Both the position numbers and the translations under genes were made by a program. Shown one piece after another: positions 17,900 to 32,514 of a stretch of 64,000 bases of DNA (position 1 is its first letter; the number at the start of each line of letters is the position of its first letter). The DNA comes from Steromphala cineraria (lineage: Eukaryota > Mollusca > Gastropoda > Trochida > Trochidae), in contig OU744724.1 in NCBI GenBank assembly GCA_916613615.1, forward strand, positions 45,796,662 through 45,860,661, in the 5' to 3' direction. The notes under the pieces were generated by a model. That model searched no databases. It was not told the origin of the DNA and was given only the letters and a program-made list of their open reading frames with translations.

Positions 17900-20600
17900 T
17901 TTCAAACATCTCCTAGTCCAGTATCTTGCAAATATCTCCTAGTCCAGTACCTTGCACATATCTCCTAGTCCTGTACCTTGCAAAAATCTCCTAGTCCAGT
18001 ATCTTGCACATATCTCCTAGTCCAGTCCCTTGCAAATAACTCCTAGTCCAGTTCCTTGCAAATATCTCCTAGTCCAGTACCTTGCAAAAATCTCCTAGTC
18101 CAGTACCATGCAAATATCTCCTAGTCCAGTACCTTGCAAATATCTCCTAGTCCAGTCCATGCATATATATCCTAGTCCAGTACCTTGCAAATATATCCTA
18201 GTCCAGAACCTTGCAAATATCTCCTAGTCCAGTACCTTGCAAATATCTCCTAGTCCAGTACCTTGCAAAAATCTCCTAGTCCAGTCCATGCAAATATCTC
18301 CTAGTCCAGTACCTTGCAAATATATCCTAGTCCAGTATCTTGCAAATATCTCCTAGTCCAGTATCTTGCAAATATCTCCTAGTCCAGTCCATGCAAATAT
18401 CTCCTAGTCCAGTACCTTTCAAATATCTCCTAGTCCAGTACCTTTCAAATATCTCCTAGTCCAGTAGCTTGCAAACATCTCCTAGTCCAGTACCTTGCAC
18501 ATATCTCCTAGTCCAGTCCCTTGCAAATAACTCCTAGTCCAGAACCTTGCAAATATCTCCTAGTCCAGAAACTTTCAAATATCTCCTAGTAGTGTACCTT
18601 TCAAAAATCTCCTAGTCCAGTCCCTTGCAAATATTTCCTAGTCCAGTACCTTGCAAATATCTCCTAGTCCAGTCCCTTGCAAATATATCCTAGTCCAGAA
18701 CCTTGCAAATATCTCCTAGTCCAGAACCTTGCAAATATCTCCTAGTCCAGTACCTTGCACATATCCCCTAGTCCAGTCCATGCAAATATCTCCTAGTCCA
18801 GTACCTTGCAAACATCTCCTAGTCCAGTACCTTGCAAATATCTCCTAGTCCAGTACCTTTCAAATATCTCCTAGTCCAGTACCTTGCAAATATCTCCTAG
18901 TCCAGTCCCTTGCAAATATCTCCTAGTCTAGTACCTTTCAAATATCCCCTAGTCCAGTACCTTGCAAATATCTCCTAGTCCAGTACCTTGCAAACATCTC
19001 CTAGTCCAGTACCTTTCAAATATCTCCTAGTCCAGTACCTTGCAAATATCTCCTAGTCCAGTATCTTGCACATATCTCCTAGTCCAGTCCATGCAAATAT
19101 CTCCTATTCCAGTACCTTGCAAATATCTCCTAGTCCAGTCCCTTGCAAATATCTCCTAGTCCAGTACCTTTCAAATATCTCCTAGTCCAGTATCTTGCAC
19201 ATATCTCCTAGTCCAGTCCATGCAAATATCTCCTAGTCCAGTCCCTTGCAAATATCTCCTAGTCCAGTCCCTTGCAAATATCTCCTAGTCTAGTACCTTT
19301 CAAATATCCCCTAGTCCAGTACCTTGCACATATCTCCTAGTCCAGTCCATGCAAATATCTCCTAGTCCAGTACCTTGCAAACATCTCCTAGTCCAGTACC
19401 TTGCAAATATCTCCTAGTCCAGTACCTTTCAAATATCTCCTAGTCCAGTATCTTGCACATATCTCCTAGTCCAGTCCATGCAAATATCTCCTAGTCCAGT
19501 AGCTTGCAAATATCTCCTAGTCCAGTACCTTGCAAATATCTCCTAGTCCAGTATCTTGCAAATATCTCCTAGTCCAGTCCATGCAAATATCTCCTAGTCC
19601 AGTACCTTGCAAATATATCCTAGTCCAGTACCTTGCAAACATCTCCTAGTCCAGTACCTTGCACATATCTCCTAGTCCAGTCCCTTGCAAATATATCCTA
19701 GTCCAGAACCTTGCAAATATCTCCTAGTCCAGTAACTTTCAAATATCTCCTAGTCCAGTACCTTTCAAAAATCTCCTAGTCCAGTCCCTTGCAAATATCT
19801 CCTAGTCCAGTACCTTGCAAATATCTCCTAGTCCAGTCCCTTGCAAATATCTCCTAGTCCAGAACCTTGCAAATATCTCCTAGTCCAGAACCTTGCAAAT
19901 ATCTCCTAGTCCAGTACATTGCACATATCCCCTAGTCCAGTCCATGCAAATATCTCCTAGTCCAGTACCTTGCACATATCTCCTAGTCCTGTACCTTGCA
20001 AAAATCTCCTAGTCCAGTATCTTGCACATATCTCCTAGTCCAGTCCCTTGCAAATAACTCCTAGTCCAGTTCCTTGCAAATATCTCCTAGTCCAGTACCT
20101 TGCAAAAATCTCCTAGTCCAGGACCATGCAAATATCTCCTAGTCCATTACCTTGCAAATATCTCCTAGTCCAGTCCATGCATATATATCCTAGTAAGTAC
20201 CTTGCAAATATATCCTAGTCCAGAACCTTGCAAATATCTCCTAGTCCAGTACCTTGCAAATATCTCCTAGTCCAGTACCTTGCAAAAATCTCCTAGTCCA
20301 GTCCATGCAAATATCTCCTAGTCCAGTACCTTGCAAATATATCCAAGTCCAGTATCTTGCAAATATCTCCTAGTCCAGTATCTTGCAAATATCTCCTAGT
20401 CCAGTCCATGCAAATATCTCCTAGTCCAGTACCTTGCAAATATATCCTAGTCCAGTATCTTGCAAATATCTCCTAGTCCAGTATCTTGCAAATATCTCCT
20501 AGTCCAGTCCATGCAAACATCTCCTAGTCCAGTACCTTTCAAATATCTCCTAGTCCAGTACCTTTCAAATATCTCCTAGTCCAGTACCTTGCAAACATCT
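17900..20600. repeat. Diverged higher-order duplication, offset about 2,018 bp
   Basis: A series of rare variants (TCCTGTACC, then GCAAAAATC, then TATCTTGCACAT, then GCAAATAACTCC, then AGTTCCTTGC) appears near 17,970 and again in the same order near 19,989. The copies differ at several sites and by small gaps, so this is older than the 4,656-bp duplication. The limits are approximate. Confidence 0.55.
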
Positions 20601-20849
20601 CCTAGTCCAGTACCTTGCACATATCTCCTAGTCCAGTCCCTTGCAAATATATCCTAGTCCAGAACCTTGCAAATATCTCCTAGTCCAGTACCTTGCAAAT
20701 ATCTCCCAGTCCAGTACCTTGCAAATATCTCCTAGTCCAGTACCTTGCAAATATCTCCCAGTCCAGTACCTTGCAAATATCGCCTAGTCAAGTCCCTTGC
20801 AAATATATCCTAGTTCAGTACCTTCCACATATATGTCCTAGTCCAGTAC

Positions 20850-23800
20850 CCTGCAAATATCTCCTAGTCCAGTCCCTTGCAAATATCTCCTAGTCTAGTA
20901 CCTTAACTTTCAAATATTTCCTAGTCCAGTCCCTTGCAAATATATGTCCTAGTCCAGTACCTTGCAAATATCTCCTAGTCCAGTACCTTTCAAATATCTC
21001 CTAGTCCAGTATCTTGCACATATCTCCTAGTCCAGTCCATGCGAATATCTCCTAGTCCAGTACCTTGCAAATATCTCCTAGTTCAGTACCTTGCAAATAT
21101 CTCCTAGTTCAGTACCTTGCAAATATCTCCTAATCCAGTACCTTGCAAACATCTCCTAGTCCAGTCCCTTTCAAATATCTCCTAGTCTAGTACCTTTCAA
21201 ATATATCCCAGTCTAGTACCTTTCAAATATCTCCTAGTCCAGTATCTTGCACATATCTCCTAGTCCAGTCCCTTTCAAACATCTCCTAGTCCAGTCACTT
21301 TCAAATATCTCCTAGTCTAGTACCTTTCAAATATCTCCTAGTCCAGTATCTTGCACATATCTCCTAGTCCAGTCCATGCGAATATCTCCTAGTCCAGTAC
21401 CTTGCAAATATCTCCTAGTTCAGTACCTTGCAAATATCTCCTAGTTCAGTACCTTGCAAATATCTCCTAATCCAGTACCTTGCAAACATCTCCTAGTCCA
21501 GTCCCTTTCAAATATCTCCTAGTCTAGTACCTTTCAAATATCTCTTAGTCCAGTATCTTGCAAACATTTCCTAGTCCAGTCCCTTTCAAATATCTCCTAG
21601 TCTAGTAACTTACCTTTCAAATATCTCCTAGTCCAGTCCCTTTCAAATATCTCCTAGTCCAGTGCCTTTCAAATATCTCCTAGTCCAGTACCTTGCAACA
21701 ATCTCCTAGTCAGGTACCTTGCAAGTATCTCCTAGTCCAGTCCCTTGCAAACATCTCCTAGTCCAGTACCTTTCAAGTATCTCCTAGTCCAGTCCCTTGC
21801 AAACATCTCCTAGTCCAGTACCTTTCAAATATCTCCTAGTCCAGTCCCTTGCAAACATCTCCTAGTCCAGTATCTTGCACATATCTCCTAGTCCAGTCTA
21901 TGCAAATATCTCCTAGTCCATTACCTTGCAAATATCTCCTAGTCCAGTACCTTGCAAACATCTCCCAGTCCAGTACCATGCAAAAATCTCCTAGTCCAGT
22001 ACCATGCAAATATCTCCTAGTCCAGTACCTTTCAAATATCTCCTAGTCCAGTATCCATGCAAATATCTCCTAGTCCAGTCCATGCAAATATCTCCTGGTC
22101 CAGTACCTTGCAAACATCTCCTAGTCCAGTACCTTGCAAACATCTCCTAGTCCAGTACCTTGTAAGTATCTCCTAGTCCAGTCCCTTGCAAACATCTCCT
22201 AGTCCAGTACCTTTCAAATATCTCCTAGTCCAGTACCTTGCAAATATCTCCTAGTCCAGTCCCTTGCAAATATATCCTAGTTCAGTACCTTGCAAATATA
22301 TGTCCTAGTCCAGTACCTTGCAAATATCTCCTAGTCCAGTACCTTTCAAATATCTCCTGGTTAAGTACCTTGCAAATATCTCCTAGTTCAGTACCTTGCA
22401 AATATCTCCTAGTCCAGTACCTTGCAAATATCTCCTAGTTAAGTACCTTGCAAATATCTCCTAGTTCAGTACCTTGCAAATATCTCCTAGTCAAGTACCT
22501 TGCAAATATCTCCTAGTCAAATTCCTTGCAAATATCTCCTAGTCCAGTCCCTTGCAAATATCTCCTAGTCCAGTACCTTGCAAATATCTCCTAGTCAAGT
22601 TCCTTGCAAATATCTCCTAGTCAAGTCCCTTGCAAATATCTCCTAGTCCAGTACCTTGCAAATATCTCCTAGTCCAGTACCTTTCAAATATCTCCTAGTC
22701 TAGTACCTTTCAAATATCTCCTAGTCCAGTACCTTGCAAACATCTCCTAGTCCAGTCCCTTTCAATATCTCCTAGTCTAGTACCTTACCTTTCAAATATC
22801 TCCTAGTGCAGTACCTTGCAAATATCTCCTAGTCCAGTACCTTGCAAATATCTCCTAGACAAGTTCCTTGCAAATATCTCCTAGTCCAGTCCCTTGCAAA
22901 TATTTCCTAGTCCAGTACCTTGCAAATATATCCTAGTTCAGTACCTTGCAAATATATGTCCTAGTCCAGTACCTTGCAAATATGTCCTAGTCCAGTACCT
23001 TGCAAATATCTCCTAGTCCAGTACCTTTCAAATATCTCCTAGTCCAGTATCTTGCACATATCTCCTAGTCCAGTACCTTGCAAATATATCCTAGTCCAGT
23101 ACCTTGCAAATATCTCCTAGTCTAGTACCTTTCAAATATCTCTTAGTCCAGTATCTTGCAAACATTTCCTAGTCCAGTCCCTTTCAAATATCTCCTAGTC
23201 TAGTAACTTACCTTTCAAATATCTCCTAGTCCAGTCCCTTTCAAATATCTCCTAGTCCAGTGCCTTTCAAATATCTCCTAGTCCAGTACCTTGCAACAAT
23301 CTCCTAGTCAGGTACCTTGCAAGTATCTCCTAGTCCAGTCCCTTGCAAACATCTCCTAGTCCAGTACCTTTCAAGTATCTCCTAGTCCAGTCCCTTGCAA
23401 ACATCTCCTAGTCCAGTACCTTTCAAATATCTCCTAGTCCAGTCCCTTGCAAACATCTCCTAGTCCAGTATCTTGCACATATCTCCTAGTCCAGTCTATG
23501 CAAATATCTCCTAGTCCATTACCTTGCAAATATCTCCTAGTCCAGTACCTTGCAAACATCTCCCAGTCCAGTACCATGCAAAAATCTCCTAGTCCAGTAC
23601 CATGCAAATATCTCCTAGTCCAGTACCTTTCAAATATCTCCTAGTCCAGTATCCATGCAAATATCTCCTAGTCCAGTCCATGCAAATATCTCCTGGTCCA
23701 GTACCTTGCAAACATCTCCTAGTCCAGTACCTTGCAAACATCTCCTAGTCCAGTACCTTGTAAGTATCTCCTAGTCCAGTCCCTTGTAAGTATCTCCTAG

Positions 23801-25505
23801 TCCAGTCCCTTGCAAACATCTCCTAGTCCAGTACCTTTCAAATATCTCCTAGTCCAGTACCTTGCAAATATCTCCTAGTCCAGTCCCTTGCAAATATATC
23901 CTAGTTCAGTACCTTTCAAATATCTCCTGGTTAAGTACCTTGCAAATATCTCCTAGTTCAGTACCTTGCAAATATCTCCTAGTCCAGTACCTTGCAAATA
24001 TCTCCTAGTCCAGTACCTTGCAAATATCTCCTAGTTCAGTACCTTTCAAATATCTCCTAGTCCAGTACCTTGCAAATATCTCCTAGTCCAGTCCCTTGCA
24101 AATATATCCTAGTTCAGTACCTTGCAAATATATGTCCTAGTCCAGTACCTTGCAAATATCTCCTAGTCCAGTACCTTTCAAATATCTCCTGGTTAAGTAC
24201 CTTGCAAATATCTCCTAGTTCAGTACCTTGCAAATATCTCCTAGTCCAGTACTATGCAAATATCTCCTAGTTAAGTACCTTGCAAATATCTCCTAGTTCA
24301 GTACCTTGCAAATATCTCCTAGTCAAGTACCTTGCAAATATCTCCTAGTCCAATTCCTTGCAAATATCTCCTAGTCCAGTCCCTTGTAAATATCTCCTAG
24401 TCCAGTACCTTGCAAATATCTCCTAGTCAAGTTCCTTGCAAATATCTCCTAGTCAAGTCCCTTGCAAATATTTCCTAGTCCAGTACCTTGCAAATATCTC
24501 CTAGTCCAGTACCTTTTAAATATCTCCTAGTCTAGTACCTTTCAAATATCTCCTAGTCCAGTACCTTGCAAACATCTCCTAGTCCAGTCCCTTTCAAATA
24601 TCTCCTAGTCTAGTACCTTACCTTTCAAATATCTCCTAGTGCAGTACCTTGCAAATATCTCCTAGTCCAGTACCTTGCAAATATCTCCTAGACAAGTTCC
24701 TTGCAAATATCTCCTAGTCCAGTCCCTTGCAAATATTTCCTAGTCCAGTATCTTGCAAATATATCCTAGTTCAGTACCTTGCAAATATATGTCCTAGTCC
24801 AGTACCTTGCAAATATGTCCTAGTCCAGTACCTTGCAAATATCTCCTAGTCCAGTACCTTTCAAATATCTCCTAGTCCAGTATCTTGCACATATCTCCTA
24901 GTCCAGTACCTTGCAAATATATCCTAGTCCAGTACCTTGCAAACATCTCCTAGTCCAGTACCTTGCAAATATCTCCTAGTCCAGTTCCTTGCAAATATCT
25001 CCTAGTCCAGTCCCTTGCAAATATTTCCTAGTCTAGTACCTTGCAAATAACTCCTAATCCAGTACCTTGCAAACATCTCCTAGTCCAGTCCCTTTCAAAT
25101 ATCTCCTAGTCTAGTACCTTTCAAATATCTCCTAGTCCAGTCCCTTGCAAACATCTCCTAGTCCAGTCCCTTTCAAATATCTCCTAGTCCAGTCCCTTTC
25201 AAATATCTCCTAGTCCAGTACCTTTCAAATATCTCCTAGTCCAGTACCTTGCAACAATCTCCTAGTCAGGTACCTTGCAAGTATCTCCTAGTCCAGTCCC
25301 TTGCAAACATCTCCTAGTCCAGTACATTTCAAGTATCTCCTAGTCCAGTCCCTTGCAAACATCTCCTAGTCCAGTACCTTTCAAATATCTCCTAGTCCAG
25401 TCCCTTGCAAATATCTCCCAGTCCAGTCCATGCAAATATCTCCTAGTCCAGTACCTTGCACATATCTCCTAGTCCAGTCCATGCAAATATCTCCTAGTCC
25501 AGTAC
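20850..25505. repeat. 4,656-bp higher-order repeat, copy 1
   Basis: Contains 28-bp marker monomers (ATGTCC starts at 20944, 22300, 22956, 24132, 24789). The next block repeats the same series at +4,656. It also holds two inner blocks offset by 1,598 bp, for example the segments starting at 21849 and 23447. The left limit is estimated from the start of the match near 20,850. Confidence 0.85.
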
Positions 25506-28500
25506 CTTGCAAATATCTCCTAGTCCAGTCCCTTGCAAATATCTCCTAGTCTAGTACCTTAACTTTCAAATATTTCCTAGTCCAGTCCCTTGCAAATATA
25601 TGTCCTAGTCCAGTACCTTGCAAATATCTCCTAGTCCAGTACCTTTCAAATATCTCCTAGTCCAGTATCTTGCACATATCTCCTAGTCCAGTCCATGCGA
25701 ATATCTCCTAGTCCAGTACCTTGCAAATATCTCCTAGTTCAGTACCTTGCAAATATCTCCTAGTTCAGTACCTTGCAAATATCTCCTAATCCAGTACCTT
25801 GCAAACATCTCCTAGTCCAGTCCCTTTCAAATATCTCCTAGTCTAGTACCTTTCAAATATATCCCAGTCTAGTACCTTTCAAATATCTCCTAGTCCAGTA
25901 TCTTGCACATATCTCCTAGTCCAGTCCCTTTCAAACATCTCCTAGTCCAGTCACTTTCAAATATCTCCTAGTCTAGTACCTTTCAAATATCTCCTAGTCC
26001 AGTATCTTGCACATATCTCCTAGTCCAGTCCATGCGAATATCTCCTAGTCCAGTACCTTGCAAATATCTCCTAGTTCAGTACCTTGCAAATATCTCCTAG
26101 TTCAGTACCTTGCAAATATCTCCTAATCCAGTACCTTGCAAACATCTCCTAGTCCAGTCCCTTTCAAATATCTCCTAGTCTAGTACCTTTCAAATATCTC
26201 TTAGTCCAGTATCTTGCAAACATTTCCTAGTCCAGTCCCTTTCAAATATCTCCTAGTCTAGTAACTTACCTTTCAAATATCTCCTAGTCCAGTCCCTTTC
26301 AAATATCTCCTAGTCCAGTGCCTTTCAAATATCTCCTAGTCCAGTACCTTGCAACAATCTCCTAGTCAGGTACCTTGCAAGTATCTCCTAGTCCAGTCCC
26401 TTGCAAACATCTCCTAGTCCAGTACCTTTCAAGTATCTCCTAGTCCAGTCCCTTGCAAACATCTCCTAGTCCAGTACCTTTCAAATATCTCCTAGTCCAG
26501 TCCCTTGCAAACATCTCCTAGTCCAGTATCTTGCACATATCTCCTAGTCCAGTCTATGCAAATATCTCCTAGTCCATTACCTTGCAAATATCTCCTAGTC
26601 CAGTACCTTGCAAACATCTCCCAGTCCAGTACCATGCAAAAATCTCCTAGTCCAGTACCATGCAAATATCTCCTAGTCCAGTACCTTTCAAATATCTCCT
26701 AGTCCAGTATCCATGCAAATATCTCCTAGTCCAGTCCATGCAAATATCTCCTGGTCCAGTACCTTGCAAACATCTCCTAGTCCAGTACCTTGCAAACATC
26801 TCCTAGTCCAGTACCTTGTAAGTATCTCCTAGTCCAGTCCCTTGCAAACATCTCCTAGTCCAGTACCTTTCAAATATCTCCTAGTCCAGTACCTTGCAAA
26901 TATCTCCTAGTCCAGTCCCTTGCAAATATATCCTAGTTCAGTACCTTGCAAATATATGTCCTAGTCCAGTACCTTGCAAATATCTCCTAGTCCAGTACCT
27001 TTCAAATATCTCCTGGTTAAGTACCTTGCAAATATCTCCTAGTTCAGTACCTTGCAAATATCTCCTAGTCCAGTACCTTGCAAATATCTCCTAGTTAAGT
27101 ACCTTGCAAATATCTCCTAGTTCAGTACCTTGCAAATATCTCCTAGTCAAGTACCTTGCAAATATCTCCTAGTCAAATTCCTTGCAAATATCTCCTAGTC
27201 CAGTCCCTTGCAAATATCTCCTAGTCCAGTACCTTGCAAATATCTCCTAGTCAAGTTCCTTGCAAATATCTCCTAGTCAAGTCCCTTGCAAATATCTCCT
27301 AGTCCAGTACCTTGCAAATATCTCCTAGTCCAGTACCTTTCAAATATCTCCTAGTCTAGTACCTTTCAAATATCTCCTAGTCCAGTACCTTGCAAACATC
27401 TCCTAGTCCAGTCCCTTTCAATATCTCCTAGTCTAGTACCTTACCTTTCAAATATCTCCTAGTGCAGTACCTTGCAAATATCTCCTAGTCCAGTACCTTG
27501 CAAATATCTCCTAGACAAGTTCCTTGCAAATATCTCCTAGTCCAGTCCCTTGCAAATATTTCCTAGTCCAGTATCTTGCAAATATATCCTAGTTCAGTAC
27601 CTTGCAAATATATGTCCTAGTCCAGTACCTTGCAAATATGTCCTAGTCCAGTACCTTGCAAATATCTCCTAGTCCAGTACCTTTCAAATATCTCCTAGTC
27701 CAGTATCTTGCACATATCTCCTAGTCCAGTACCTTGCAAATATATCCTAGTCCAGTACCTTGCAAATATCTCCTAGTCTAGTACCTTTCAAATATCTCTT
27801 AGTCCAGTATCTTGCAAACATTTCCTAGTCCAGTCCCTTTCAAATATCTCCTAGTCTAGTAACTTACCTTTCAAATATCTCCTAGTCCAGTCCCTTTCAA
27901 ATATCTCCTAGTCCAGTGCCTTTCAAATATCTCCTAGTCCAGTACCTTGCAACAATCTCCTAGTCAGGTACCTTGCAAGTATCTCCTAGTCCAGTCCCTT
28001 GCAAACATCTCCTAGTCCAGTACCTTTCAAATATCTCCTAGTCCAGTCCCTTGCAAACATCTCCTAGTCCAGTACCTTTCAAATATCTCCTAGTCCAGTC
28101 CCTTGCAAACATCTCCTAGTCCAGTATCTTGCACATATCTCCTAGTCCAGTCTATGCAAATATCTCCTAGTCCATTACCTTGCAAATATCTCCTAGTCCA
28201 GTACCTTGCAAACATCTCCCAGTCCAGTACCATGCAAAAATCTCCTAGTCCAGTACCATGCAAATATCTCCTAGTCCAGTACCTTTCAAATATCTCCTAG
28301 TCCAGTATCCATGCAAATATCTCCTAGTCCAGTCCATGCAAATATCTCCTGGTCCAGTACCTTGCAAACATCTCCTAGTCCAGTACCTTGCAAACATCTC
28401 CTAGTCCAGTACCTTGTAAGTATCTCCTAGTCCAGTCCCTTGTAAGTATCTCCTAGTCCAGTCCCTTGCAAACATCTCCTAGTCCAGTACCTTTCAAATA

Positions 28501-30161
28501 TCTCCTAGTCCAGTACCTTGCAAATATCTCCTAGTCCAGTCCCTTGCAAATATATCCTAGTTCAGTACCTTTCAAATATCTCCTGGTTAAGTACCTTGCA
28601 AATATCTCCTAGTTCAGTACCTTGCAAATATCTCCTAGTCCAGTACCTTGCAAATATCTCCTAGTAAAGTACCTTGCAAATATCTCCTAGTTCAGTACCT
28701 TTCAAATATCTCCTAGTCCAGTACCTTGCAAATATCTCCTAGTCCAGTCCCTTGCAAATATATCCTAGTTCAGTACCTTGCAAATATATGTCCTAGTCCA
28801 GTACCTTGCAAATATCTCCTAGTCCAGTACCTTTCAAATATCTCCTGGTTAAGTACCTTGCAAATATCTCCTAGTTCAGTACCTTGCAAATATCTCCTAG
28901 TCCAGTACTATGCAAATATCTCCTAGTTAAGTACCTTGCAAATATCTCCTAGTTCAGTACCTTGCAAATATCTCCTAGTCAAGTACCTTGCAAATATCTC
29001 CTAGTCCAATTCCTTGCAAATATCTCCTAGTCCAGTCCCTTGTAAATATCTCCTAGTCCAGTACCTTGCAAATATCTCCTAGTCAAGTTCCTTGCAAATA
29101 TCTCCTAGTCAAGTCCCTTGCAAATATTTCCTAGTCCAGTACCTTGCAAATATCTCCTAGTCCAGTACCTTTTAAATATCTCCTAGTCTAGTACCTTTCA
29201 AATATCTCCTAGTCCAGTACCTTGCAAACATCTCCTAGTCCAGTCCCTTTCAAATATCTCCTAGTCTAGTACCTTACCTTTCAAATATCTCCTAGTGCAG
29301 TACCTTGCAAATATCTCCTAGTCCAGTACCTTGCAAATATCTCCTAGACAAGTTCCTTGCAAATATCTCCTAGTCCAGTCCCTTGCAAATATTTCCTAGT
29401 CCAGTATCTTGCAAATATATCCTAGTTCAGTACCTTGCAAATATATGTCCTAGTCCAGTACCTTGCAAATATGTCCTAGTCCAGTACCTTGCAAATATCT
29501 CCTAGTCCAGTACCTTTCAAATATCTCCTAGTCCAGTATCTTGCACATATCTCCTAGTCCAGTACCTTGCAAATATATCCTAGTCCAGTACCTTGCAAAC
29601 ATCTCCTAGTCCAGTACCTTGCAAATATCTCCTAGTCCAGTTCCTTGCAAATATCTCCTAGTCCAGTCCCTTGCAAATATTTCCTAGTCTAGTACCTTGC
29701 AAATAACTCCTAATCCAGTACCTTGCAAACATCTCCTAGTCCAGTCCCTTTCAAATATCTCCTAGTCTAGTACCTTTCAAATATCTCCTAGTCCAGTCCC
29801 TTGCAAACATCTCCTAGTCCAGTCCCTTTCAAATATCTCCTAGTCCAGTCCCTTTCAAATATTTCCTAGTCCAGTACCTTTCAAATATCTCCTAGTCCAG
29901 TACCTTGCAACAATCTCCTAGTCAGGTACCTTGCAAGTATCTCCTAGTCCAGTCCCTTGCAAACATCTCCTAGTCCAGTACATTTCAAGTATCTCCTAGT
30001 CCAGTCCCTTGCAAACATCTCCTAGTCCAGTACCTTTCAAATATCTCCTAGTCCAGTCCCTTGCAAATATCTCCCAGTCCAGTCCATGCAAATATCTCCT
30101 AGTCCAGTACCTTGCACATATCTCCTAGTCCAGTCCATGCAAATATCTCCTAGTCCAGTAC
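25506..30161. repeat. 4,656-bp higher-order repeat, copy 2
   Basis: Marker monomers at 25600, 26956, 27612, 28788 and 29445 are each exactly 4,656 bp after those in copy 1. Only a few differences were noticed, for example ACC versus ATC near 22,914/27,570, CAAG versus CAAA near 23,372/28,028, and GTCC versus GTAA near 24,010/28,666. The match ends near 30,190. Confidence 0.85.
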
Positions 30162-32514
30162 CTTGCAAATATCTCCTAGTCCAGTACCTTTCAAATATCT
30201 CCTAGTCCAGTATCCATGCAAATATCTCCTAGTCCAGTACCTTTCAAATATCTCCTAGTCCAGTATCCATGCAAATATCTCCTAGTCCAGTCCATGCAAA
30301 TATCTCCTGGTCCAGTACCTTGCAAACATCTCCTAGTCCAGTACCTTGCAAACATCTCCTAGTCCAGTACCTTGTAAGTATCTCCTAGTCCAGTCCCTTG
30401 CATACATCTCCTAGTCCAGTACCTTTCAAATATATCCTAGTCCAGTACCTTGCAAATATCTCCTAGTCCAGTCCCTTGCAAATATCTCCTAGTCTAGTAC
30501 CTTACCGTTCAAATATCTCCTAGTCCAGTCCCTTGCAAACATCTCCTAGTCCAGTCCCTTTCAAATATCTCCTAGTCCAGTCCCTTTCAAATATCTCCTA
30601 GTCCAGCACCTTTCAAATATCTCCTAGTCCAGTACCTTGCAACAATCTCCTAGTCAGGTACCTTGCAAGTATCTCCTAGTCCAGTCCCTTGCAAACATCT
30701 CCTAGTCCAGTACATTTCAAGTATCTCCTAGTCCAGTCCCTTGCAAACATCTCCTAGTCCAGTACCTTTCAAATATCTCCTAGTCCAGTCCCTTGCAAAT
30801 ATCTCCTAGTCCAGTACCTTTCAAATATCTCCTAGTCCAGTACCTTGCAACAATCTCCTAGTCAGGTACCTTGCAAGTATCTCCTAGTCCAGTACCTTGC
30901 AAACATCTCCTAGTCCAGTACATTTCAAGTATCCCCTAGTCCAGTCCCTTGCAAACATCTCCTAGTCCAGTACCTTTCAAATATCTCCTAGTCCAGTACC
31001 TTGCACATATCACCTAGTCCAGTCCATGCAAATATCTCCTAGTCCAGTACCTTGCAAATATCTCCTAGTCCAGTACCTTTCAAATATCTCCTAGTCCAGT
31101 ATCCATGCAAATATCTCCTAGTCCAGTACCTTTCAAATATCTCCTAGTCCAGTATCCATGCAAATATCTCCTAGTCCAGTACCTTGCAAATATCTCCTAG
31201 TCCAGTCCCTTGCAAATATCTCCTAGTCTAGTACCTTACCTTTCAAATATCTCCTAGTCCAGTCCCTTGCAAATATATCCTAGTTCAGTACCTTGCAAAT
31301 ATATCCTAGTTCAGTACCTTGCAAATATATGTCCTAGTCCAGTACCTTGCAAATATCTCCTAGTCCAGTACCTTTCAAATATCTCCTAGTCCAGTATCTT
31401 GCACATATCTCCTAGTCCAGTCCATGCAAATATCTCCTAGTCCAGTACCTTGCAAATATCTCCTAGTGAAGTACCTTGCAAATATCTCCTAGTCCAGTAC
31501 CTTGCAAATATCTCCTAGTCCAGTCCCTTTCAAATATCTCCTAGTCTAGTACCTTTCAAATATCTCCTAGTCCAGTACCTTGCAAACATCTCCTAGTCCA
31601 GTCCCTTTCAAATATCTCCCAGTCTAGCACCTTACCGTTCAAATATCTCCTAGTGCAGTACCTTGCAAATATCTCCTAGTGCAGTACCTTGCAAATATCT
31701 CCTAGTCCAGTTCCTTGCAAATATCTCCTAGTCCAGTCCCTTGCAAATATTTCCTAGTCCAGTACCTTGCAAATAACTCCTAGTCCAGTACCTTGCAAAC
31801 ATTTCCTAGTTCAGTACCTTGCAAATAACTCCTAGTCCAGTACCTTGCAAACATCTCCTAGTCCAGTCCCTTTCAAATATCTCCTAGTCTAGTACCTTTC
31901 AAATATATCCTAGTCCAGTATCTTGCAAACATCTCCTAGTCCAGTCCCTTGCAAATATCTCCTAGTATATTACCTTGCAAATATCTCCTAGTCCAGTACC
32001 TTTCAAATATCTCCCTGTCCAGTCCATGCAAATATCTCCTAGTCCAGTCCCTTTCAAATATCTCCTAGTCCAGTCCCATGCAAATATCTCCTAGTCCAGT
32101 ACCTTGCAAATATCTCCTAGTCCAGTACCTTGCAAACATCTCCCAGTCCAGTACCATGCAAAAATCTCCTAGTCCAGTACCATGCAAATATCTCATAGTC
32201 CAGAACCTTTCAAATATCTCCTAGTCCAGTATCCATGCAAATATCTCCTAGTCCAGTCCCTTGCAAATATCTCCTAGTCTAGTACCTTACCTTTCAAATA
32301 TCTCCTAGTCCAGTCCCTTGCAAATATCTCTTAGTCCAGTATCTTGCAAATATATCCTAGTTTAGTACCTTTCAAATATATCCTAGTTCAGTACCTTGCA
32401 AATATATGTCCTAGTCCAGTACCTTGCAAATATCTCCTAGTCCAGTACCTTTCAAATATCTCCTAGTCCAGTATCTTGCACATATCTCCTAGTCCAGTCC
32501 ATGCAAATATCTCC

